NCBI GenBank assembly: GCA_018780145.1
Contig: JADMKA010000103.1
Coordinates: 33,422-97,421, forward strand
DNA from: Vitreoscilla sp.
GTDB taxonomy: Bacteria > Pseudomonadota > Gammaproteobacteria > Burkholderiales > Burkholderiaceae_C
Direction of reading: 5' to 3'
DNA: 64,000 nucleotides
Below, in pieces: positions 57,577 to 64,000 of this stretch (position 1 is the first letter of the stretch; every line of letters starts with the position of its first letter). The translations under genes and the position numbers were made by a program. The notes beneath the pieces are model-generated. The model was not told the DNA's origin, did not search any database, and was given only the letters and a program-made list of their open reading frames with translations.

Positions 57577-58202
57577 CAGCCCTTGCTCGCGGCCTTGTTC
57601 TTCTCGGCCAGCTTGCCGATCAAGCCATCGATGCCGATGGCGCCGATCTCCTGCGCGAAGCTGCTCTTGTACTGCTCCACGAGCCAGACACCCAGCACGT
57701 TCACGTCGTAGATCTTCCAGCCGGCAGGGCTCTTCTCCAGGCGATAGTCGAGCTGGATCGGCTCGCCCTTGCCCTTGATCTCGGTGCGCACGACGACCTC
57801 GGTGTCGTCCGCACCGGCGCGGTACGGCTTGAGCTGCACGGTCTGGTCCTTCACCTGCGTCAGCGCGCCGGAATAGGTGCGCACCAGCAGGGTCTTGAAC
57901 TCGCCCTGAAGGCGTTGCTGCTGGTCCGGTGTGGCGGCACGCCAATGGCGGCCCACGGCCGAGGCGGTCATGCGCTGGAAGTTCACGTTCGGCATCACCT
58001 TGGTGTCGACCAGCGTGATGATCTTGGAAATGTCGCCGCCCTGGATCGCCTTGTCGGACTTGACGGTGTCGATCACCTCGGTGGACATCTGCTTGATCAG
58101 CGCGTCCGGTGCGGTGATGTCGGCACGCACGAGCAACGGTGCCGCCATCAGGGCGGCGGCCAGCCAGGAGGCGGTGCGGCGAGAAATCGACGAGCTCAAC
58201 AT
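57576..58202 (-). CDS. mlaC: Periplasmic phospholipid-binding protein MlaC
   Basis: 208 aa with signal peptide (MLSSSISRRTASWLAAALMA, cleavage near LLVRA). The mature domain has the MlaC/Ttg2 pattern VDTKVMPNVNFQRMTASAVGRHW, LLVRTYSGAL and YDVNVLGVWLVEQYKSSF. It shuttles phospholipids between MlaA at the outer membrane and MlaFEDB. It lies 118 bases after mlaA, the longest gap in the operon, which carries a hairpin. Confidence 0.93.
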   Translation of the reverse strand: MLSSSISRRTASWLAAALMAAPLLVRADITAPDALIKQMSTEVIDTVKSDKAIQGGDISKIITLVDTKVMPNVNFQRMTASAVGRHWRAATPDQQQRLQGEFKTLLVRTYSGALTQVKDQTVQLKPYRAGADDTEVVVRTEIKGKGEPIQLDYRLEKSPAGWKIYDVNVLGVWLVEQYKSSFAQEIGAIGIDGLIGKLAEKNKAASKG

Positions 58203-58229
58203 TCAGGGATCCTTTCGATCTGGCGTCAG

Positions 58230-58248
58230 GCGCCGGCCCAGCCGGCGC
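58230..58248. other. Hairpin in the mlaA-mlaC gap
   Basis: GCGCCGGC-CCA-GCCGGCGC, perfect 8-bp stem with a 3-base loop in the only sizeable gap of the mla operon. No T tract follows on the minus strand. It may be an attenuator or mRNA-processing stem; this is inference. Confidence 0.4.
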
Positions 58249-58320
58249 GCCAACCATCAACGCGGCAGGCCGGCACGCGGTTCACAGCGGGCCGGTGACA
58301 AATTGCGGCGCGCACGCCGC

Positions 58321-59091
58321 TCACGGCTTGGCCTCGGGGTCTTCTTCCTCGGGCTCGGGCGGCGGGTCGCCGTCGTAGACCTGGTTCTTCCGGCGCGCCA
58401 GGTACGCGTCGCGCAGGAAGCTGTACTTGTCCAGTGCGACATCGTCCAGCACCTTGCTGGCACCCAGCAGGCCGGCACGGGTGCTGACGATCTGCAGCAG
58501 GGTCACGCCGACCAGGGTGCCGGTGCCGTCGTCGATGTACTGGGTGGCGCCCGCCTGCAAGTCGGCCGCCAACGCCGCGGTGTCGCGCACGGTGGAAGGC
58601 CCCAGCACCGGGAGCACCAGGTAAGGCCCGGGCGGCATGCCCCAACGGCCGAGTGTCTGGCCGAAATCCTCGGACTGACGATCGAGCCCGGCCTCGGTGG
58701 CGATGTCCAGCATGCCGCCGAAGCCCAGCACCGTGTTGGTGGCCACCCGGAATCCCATGCGCAAGGTGTTCTCCAGCTTGCCCTGCAGCAGCTGATTGAC
58801 GGTGGACCAGACGTCGGCCACATTGCCGAACACGTTGTCCACCGTGGTGCGAACGAACTCGGGCACCACGTCGCGGTAGGTCTGTGCCACCGGCTTCAGA
58901 ACGGCGGCGTCCACCGCCTCGTTGAACGAGAACACCGAGCGGTTGAAGCCTTCGAACGGGTCCTTCTTCGACGGTGCTGCTGGTGCGGGCGCCGACGCCG
59001 CAGCGTCCTGGGCGAACACCGGCAGCGCCAGGCCGCCCGCCATCAGCGCCAGGGCGACGCCACGCGTGATGGCACCGCGCACGGTGCTCAC
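58321..59091 (-). CDS. mlaA: MlaA/VacJ family outer-membrane phospholipid-removal protein
   Basis: 256 aa. MlaA core: DPFEGFNRSVFSFNEAVDAAVLKPVAQTYR, RMGFRVATNTVLGFGGMLDIATEAG, FGQTLGRWGMPPGPYLVLPVLGPSTVRD. Unlike E. coli MlaA, it has no lipobox and no cysteine anywhere. The N-terminus is a plain Sec signal ending LPVFAQD. The C-terminus is acidic and Pro/Glu-rich (EPEEEDPEAKP). It lies inside the mla operon, overlapping mlaD by 4 bases; in E. coli it is encoded elsewhere. Confidence 0.92.
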   Translation of the reverse strand: MSTVRGAITRGVALALMAGGLALPVFAQDAAASAPAPAAPSKKDPFEGFNRSVFSFNEAVDAAVLKPVAQTYRDVVPEFVRTTVDNVFGNVADVWSTVNQLLQGKLENTLRMGFRVATNTVLGFGGMLDIATEAGLDRQSEDFGQTLGRWGMPPGPYLVLPVLGPSTVRDTAALAADLQAGATQYIDDGTGTLVGVTLLQIVSTRAGLLGASKVLDDVALDKYSFLRDAYLARRKNQVYDGDPPPEPEEEDPEAKP

Positions 59092-59570
59092 TTCTTGTCC
59101 CCCGCCTCGGTACCCGCGTCGGCCGCCTTGTTGAACAGGAACTGGCCGATCAGGTTCTCCAGCACGACAGCGGATTGGGTCTGCTTGATGACATCGCCGG
59201 CAGCGAAGTTCTTGTCGTCGGCCCCCGGCTCGATGCCGATGTACTGGTCGCCCAGCAGGCCGGCGGTGAGGATCTTGGCGGACGAATCCTTCGGGAACTC
59301 CACGCCCTGCGAGATCTCCAGCGTGACCACGCCCTGGTAGGTCTTCGCGTCCAGCGCGATCTTGGTGACGCGGCCGACCACCACCCCCGCCGAGCGCACC
59401 GGCGCGCGGGCCTTCAGGCCGCCGATGTTGTCGAAGCGGGCCTGCAGCTTGTAGCTCTCGCCGTTGCTGAAGCTGGCCAGGTTGGCGGCCTTCAGCGACA
59501 CGAACAACAAGGCGGCCACGCCCAGCACCACGAACAGGCCGACCAGGGTTTCGATGCTCTTTTTGCTCAT
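59088..59570 (-). CDS. mlaD: MlaD inner-membrane MCE-domain protein
   Basis: 160 aa. One N-terminal membrane helix (ETLVGLFVVLGVAALLFVSL), then an MCE domain (ARFDNIGGLKARAPVRSAGVVVGRV, AGLLGDQYIGIEPG) and a C-terminal helix. Forms the hexameric periplasmic ring on MlaFEB. It begins 11 bases after the mlaE stop. Confidence 0.95.
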   Translation of the reverse strand: MSKKSIETLVGLFVVLGVAALLFVSLKAANLASFSNGESYKLQARFDNIGGLKARAPVRSAGVVVGRVTKIALDAKTYQGVVTLEISQGVEFPKDSSAKILTAGLLGDQYIGIEPGADDKNFAAGDVIKQTQSAVVLENLIGQFLFNKAADAGTEAGDKK

Positions 59571-59581
59571 CGTGAGGATCC

Positions 59582-60361
59582 TTAGCGCGTCGAGAACATC
59601 AGCGCGGTGAGTATGAAGTCCATGCCCAGCACCGCGAGCGACGAGATGACGACGGTTCGCGTGGTGGCATAGGCGACGCCTTCCGGCGTGGCCTCGGTTT
59701 CGTAGCCTTGGTAGAGCGCGACCGAGGTGCAGATGACACCGAACACGGCGCTCTTGATGACGCCGTTGCCGACATCGCGCCAGACGTCGACCCCGCTTTG
59801 CTGGATGGACCAGAAGTTGCCCGGGTCGATGCCGATCAGTCCGACCGCCACCAGCCAGGCGCCGAGGATGCCGACCGCCGAGAACAGGATGGCCAGCAGC
59901 GGCATCGACACCAGCCCGGCCAGGAAGCGCGGTGCCAGCACCCGCTGGCGCGGGTCGATGGCCATCAACTCCAGCGCTGCGATCTGCTCGCCGGCCTTCA
60001 TCAGGCCGATTTCGGCGGTCAGCGAGGTGCCGGCACGGCCAGCGAACAACAGCGCGGTCACCACCGGCCCGAGCTCGCGCACCAGCGACAGGTTGACCAC
60101 CAGGCCCAGCGACTCGGCGGCCCCATAGTTCACCAGCGCGTAGTACATCTGCAGCGCCAGCACGAAGCCGACCGCTGCGCCCGACGCGAGGATGATCACC
60201 AGCGAGCGGTTGCCGATGGCATGGATCTGTGTCACCACCAGGCCGAAGCGGCGCAAGGAGGCCGGCACGGCCGACAGCAGATCGCGGAAGAACAGTGCCG
60301 CGCGGCCCCAGCCGCGGAACACCGCCAAGGCGCGTGCTCCGATCAATGCCAGGACGTTCAC
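59582..60361 (-). CDS. mlaE: MlaE phospholipid ABC permease
   Basis: 259 aa from a GTG overlapping the mlaF stop by 4 bases. MlaE family segments ALQMYYALVNYGAAESLG, SLVRELGPVVTALLFAGRAGTSLTAEIG and KAGEQIAALELMAIDP are present, with five or six membrane helices. It is the permease of the Mla system. Confidence 0.95.
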   Translation of the reverse strand: MNVLALIGARALAVFRGWGRAALFFRDLLSAVPASLRRFGLVVTQIHAIGNRSLVIILASGAAVGFVLALQMYYALVNYGAAESLGLVVNLSLVRELGPVVTALLFAGRAGTSLTAEIGLMKAGEQIAALELMAIDPRQRVLAPRFLAGLVSMPLLAILFSAVGILGAWLVAVGLIGIDPGNFWSIQQSGVDVWRDVGNGVIKSAVFGVICTSVALYQGYETEATPEGVAYATTRTVVISSLAVLGMDFILTALMFSTR

Positions 60362-61170
60362 GGCAGCACCCCCAGGCCGAAATCGTCCGCCATCTCGCGG
60401 GCCGGGTAGTGGAACTTGACGGGGCCATCCGGCTCGCCGCGCACGAACTGGCGCACCTCGGGGTCGGTACTGGCCATCAACTCGGCCGGCGTGCCCTGGG
60501 CGACCAGACGCCCTCCCCCGGCCAACAGGATCACCCAGTCGCTGATGGCCATGCACTCGGGCACGTCGTGCGAGATGACCAGCGAGGTGGCGCCGGTGAC
60601 GTCGTTCAGCGTGCGGATCAGCTTGGCGGCCACGCCCATCGAGATCAGATCCAGCCCGGCAAAGGGCTCGTCGTACATGATGAGCTCGGGGTCCAGCGCG
60701 ATGGCACGGGCCAGTGCGATGCGCCGCGCCATGCCGCCCGAAACCTCGCTGATCTTCAGATGCGAGGCACCACGCAGGCCGACCGCGTTGAGCTTCATCA
60801 GCACCAGGTCGTGGATCAGCGCCTCAGGCAGATCGGTCATCTCGCGCATCGGGAACGCGACGTTCTCGTAGACCGTCAGGTCGGTGAACAAGGCGCCGAA
60901 CTGGAACAGCATCCCCAGGCGCCGCCGCAGGCGATAGAGCTGGGCCCGGTCGCGCACGTCGACGACCTCGCCGTCGACGACCACGCGGCCGCTGTTGGCG
61001 GCATGAACGCCGGCGATCAGGCGCAACAACGTGGTCTTGCCGCAACCGGAGCCGCCCAGCACGGCGGTGACCTTGCCGCGCTGGAAGCGCAGGCTGAGGT
61101 CATTCAGGATCGTCCGGCTGGCGTCGTATCCGAACGTGACGTGATCGATCTCAATGAAGTTGTCGCTCAT
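60358..61170 (-). CDS. mlaF: MlaF phospholipid ABC ATPase
   Basis: 270 aa from MSDNFIEIDHVTFGYD; an ATG 8 codons upstream is possible. Walker A GGSGCGKTT near residues 39-47, signature EVSGGMARRIALARAI (the MlaF-specific SGGM form), Walker B LIMYDEPFAGLD, and H-loop ISHDV. First gene of the mlaFEDACB operon. The 124-base gap upstream to gltD would hold its promoter. Confidence 0.95.
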   Translation of the reverse strand: MSDNFIEIDHVTFGYDASRTILNDLSLRFQRGKVTAVLGGSGCGKTTLLRLIAGVHAANSGRVVVDGEVVDVRDRAQLYRLRRRLGMLFQFGALFTDLTVYENVAFPMREMTDLPEALIHDLVLMKLNAVGLRGASHLKISEVSGGMARRIALARAIALDPELIMYDEPFAGLDLISMGVAAKLIRTLNDVTGATSLVISHDVPECMAISDWVILLAGGGRLVAQGTPAELMASTDPEVRQFVRGEPDGPVKFHYPAREMADDFGLGVLP

Positions 61171-61294
61171 CTCGGGCAGGGATTTCCCGAGCATTCTCGC
61201 ATGGGGTTTTCACCGCCATGGGCGCTTTGCCCGCGCTGCACGACCGGTCACGAGGCAGAAACACCACAAGCGCAGCCGGCCTATGGTAGGCGCT

Positions 61295-62761
<1,467 letters not shown>

Positions 62762-62780
62762 GGGGTGCTCTGTTCGGTGG

Positions 62781-64000
62781 TTACTTCGAGGTCAGGGCCT
62801 TGCCCGTCTTCTTGCTATCGGCCGCCTTGCCGATCGCGGCACTGGTTTCCTGCGTCGCGTGCAGTTCGCCCAGGGCGCGCTTGTACTCGGTCGGGAAGAC
62901 CTTGACGAACTTGGCGCGCGAATCGGCCCAGTGGTCGAGGATCTCGCGGGCGCGCAGGCTGCCCGTCCACTTGTGGTGGTCCTCGATCAGCTTCTTCAGC
63001 AGCACCTCGTCGGTCTGCTGGCGGTGCCAGATGGCCGGGTCGATGGTGTCTTCCTGCTCGGCGCTGCCGAGCACCTTGTCCAGCGTCACCATCGCGGTGT
63101 TGCAGCGCTGGGCGAACTTGCCATCCTCGTCGAACACGTAGGCGATGCCGCCGGACATGCCGGCGGCGAAGTTGCGGCCGGTCTTGCCGAGCACGGCCAC
63201 CGTGCCGCCGGTCATGTACTCGCAGCCGTGGTCTCCCGTGCCCTCGACCACCGCGGTGGCGCCGGACAGGCGCACCGCGAAGCGCTCGCCGGCCACGCCG
63301 CGGAAGAAGGCCTCGCCGCTGGTGGCGCCGTACAGCGCGGTGTTGCCGACGATGATGTTGTTCGTCGCGTCACCGCGGAAGTCGATGCTCGGGCGCACCA
63401 CCACGCGGCCGCCCGACAGGCCCTTGCCGGTGTAGTCGTTGGCCTCGCCGATCAGGTACAGCGTGATGCCCTGGGCCAGGAAGGCCGAGAAGCTCTGGCC
63501 GCCCGTGCCCTCCATCTGGATGAAGATGCTGTGGTCCGGCAGACCTTCGGGGCGGCGGCGGATCAGTTCGCCCGAGAGCATCGCACCCACCGAGCGGTTG
63601 ACGTTGCGCGCATCCTCCATGAACTGGATCTTCTCGCCGCTCTCGATGGCGTCGCGGCACTTCTGGATCAGCTTGCGGTCCAGTGCACGGTCAAGGCCAT
63701 GGTCCTGCGCCTCGACATGGAAGCGCGCCACATCGGCCGGCACCTGCGGGCGGTGGAACACCCGGCTGAAGTCCAGACCCTTGGCCTTCCAGTGGCTGAT
63801 CGCCTTGCGGGTGTCCAGCAGGTCGGCGCGGCCGATCAGGTCGTCGAACCTGCGGATGCCCAGCTGGGCCATCAGCTGCCGCGCTTCCTCGGCCACGAAG
63901 AAGAAGTAGTTGACGACATGCTCGGGCTTGCCGTTGAACTTGGCACGCAGCACCGGGTCCTGCGTGGCCACGCCCACCGGGCAGGTGTTGAGGTGGCACT
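62781..64000 (-). CDS. gltB: Glutamate synthase large subunit, C-terminal part
   Basis: About 406 codons are in the window; the gene continues beyond 64000. The visible part opens with [15 protein letters not shown], two of the [3Fe-4S] cysteines, and ends with the GXGXG beta-helix domain ([46 protein letters not shown]). The C-terminus is Lys/Ala-rich. The amidotransferase and most of the FMN domain lie outside. Confidence 0.95.
   Translation of the reverse strand, partial: CHLNTCPVGVATQDPVLRAKFNGKPEHVVNYFFFVAEEARQLMAQLGIRRFDDLIGRADLLDTRKAISHWKAKGLDFSRVFHRPQVPADVARFHVEAQDHGLDRALDRKLIQKCRDAIESGEKIQFMEDARNVNRSVGAMLSGELIRRRPEGLPDHSIFIQMEGTGGQSFSAFLAQGITLYLIGEANDYTGKGLSGGRVVVRPSIDFRGDATNNIIVGNTALYGATSGEAFFRGVAGERFAVRLSGATAVVEGTGDHGCEYMTGGTVAVLGKTGRNFAAGMSGGIAYVFDEDGKFAQRCNTAMVTLDKVLGSAEQEDTIDPAIWHRQQTDEVLLKKLIEDHHKWTGSLRAREILDHWADSRAKFVKVFPTEYKRALGELHATQETSAAIGKAADSKKTGKALTSK

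Overview
The window is high-GC chromosomal DNA from a Gram-negative bacterium. It most resembles a Burkholderiales member of the Rubrivivax/Leptothrix/Roseateles/Ideonella type. That placement is an inference from the gene mix (lpxC, a complete mla cassette, a PHA granule-associated protein, an AcrAB-like pump, DUF2277, a TonB receptor of the Xanthomonas/Caulobacter class) and from the protein sequences. No rRNA, tRNA, CRISPR array, prophage or insertion sequence was seen.

Region 1 (1-28500) is a large maltodextrin/glucan utilisation locus. glgP and the start of glgB run leftward. Divergently, malK-malE-malF-malG, a cytosolic GH13 enzyme, an exported GH13 enzyme with an N-terminal beta-sandwich region and a MATE transporter run rightward as a tightly packed operon. 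Converging on it is a second set: malE2-malF2-malG2, an exported paralogue of the cytosolic GH13, a GH32 fructan/sucrose hydrolase and a DUF2277 protein. This set has no ATPase of its own and presumably shares MalK. Upstream of it lie an S9 peptidase, a flavin-dependent tryptophan-halogenase-like protein, a TonB-dependent receptor and glucokinase. Together they suggest outer-membrane uptake, periplasmic trimming, ABC import, cytosolic hydrolysis or phosphorolysis, and entry as glucose-6-P.

A 15-bp palindrome, TGTAGTTTGACTACA or close variants, recurs upstream of glgP/malK, malE2, the TonB receptor and glk. It matches the general form of HexR operators (TGTARTnnnAYTACA, from memory). A hexR-like RpiR-family gene lies at 56.4 kb behind zwf, and a weaker site sits just upstream of zwf. 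Between malE and malF are two 83-bp inverted copies of a structured repeat. The two copies differ almost only by compensatory base-pair changes.

Region 2 (28830-39460) carries a PlsC/CdsA-like pair, ruvC, a dienelactone hydrolase, and an RND efflux operon (adaptor, pump, outer-membrane factor) divergent from its TetR regulator across an AcrR-type operator, followed by an acyltransferase-3 membrane protein.

Region 3 (39460-52150) holds a 61-aa membrane protein, lpxC, a NarX/NarL-like two-component pair, a wax-ester synthase divergent from an acyl-CoA-binding protein, a PHA-system protein, a zinc aminopeptidase, a molybdopterin oxidoreductase, an M20 amidohydrolase, an isochorismatase-like hydrolase with a GlxA-type regulator, and a HAD hydrolase.

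Region 4 (52150-64000) is central metabolism and envelope: pgi and tal divergent from zwf-hexR, the mlaFEDACB phospholipid-transport operon, gltD and the 3' part of gltB, which runs off the window.
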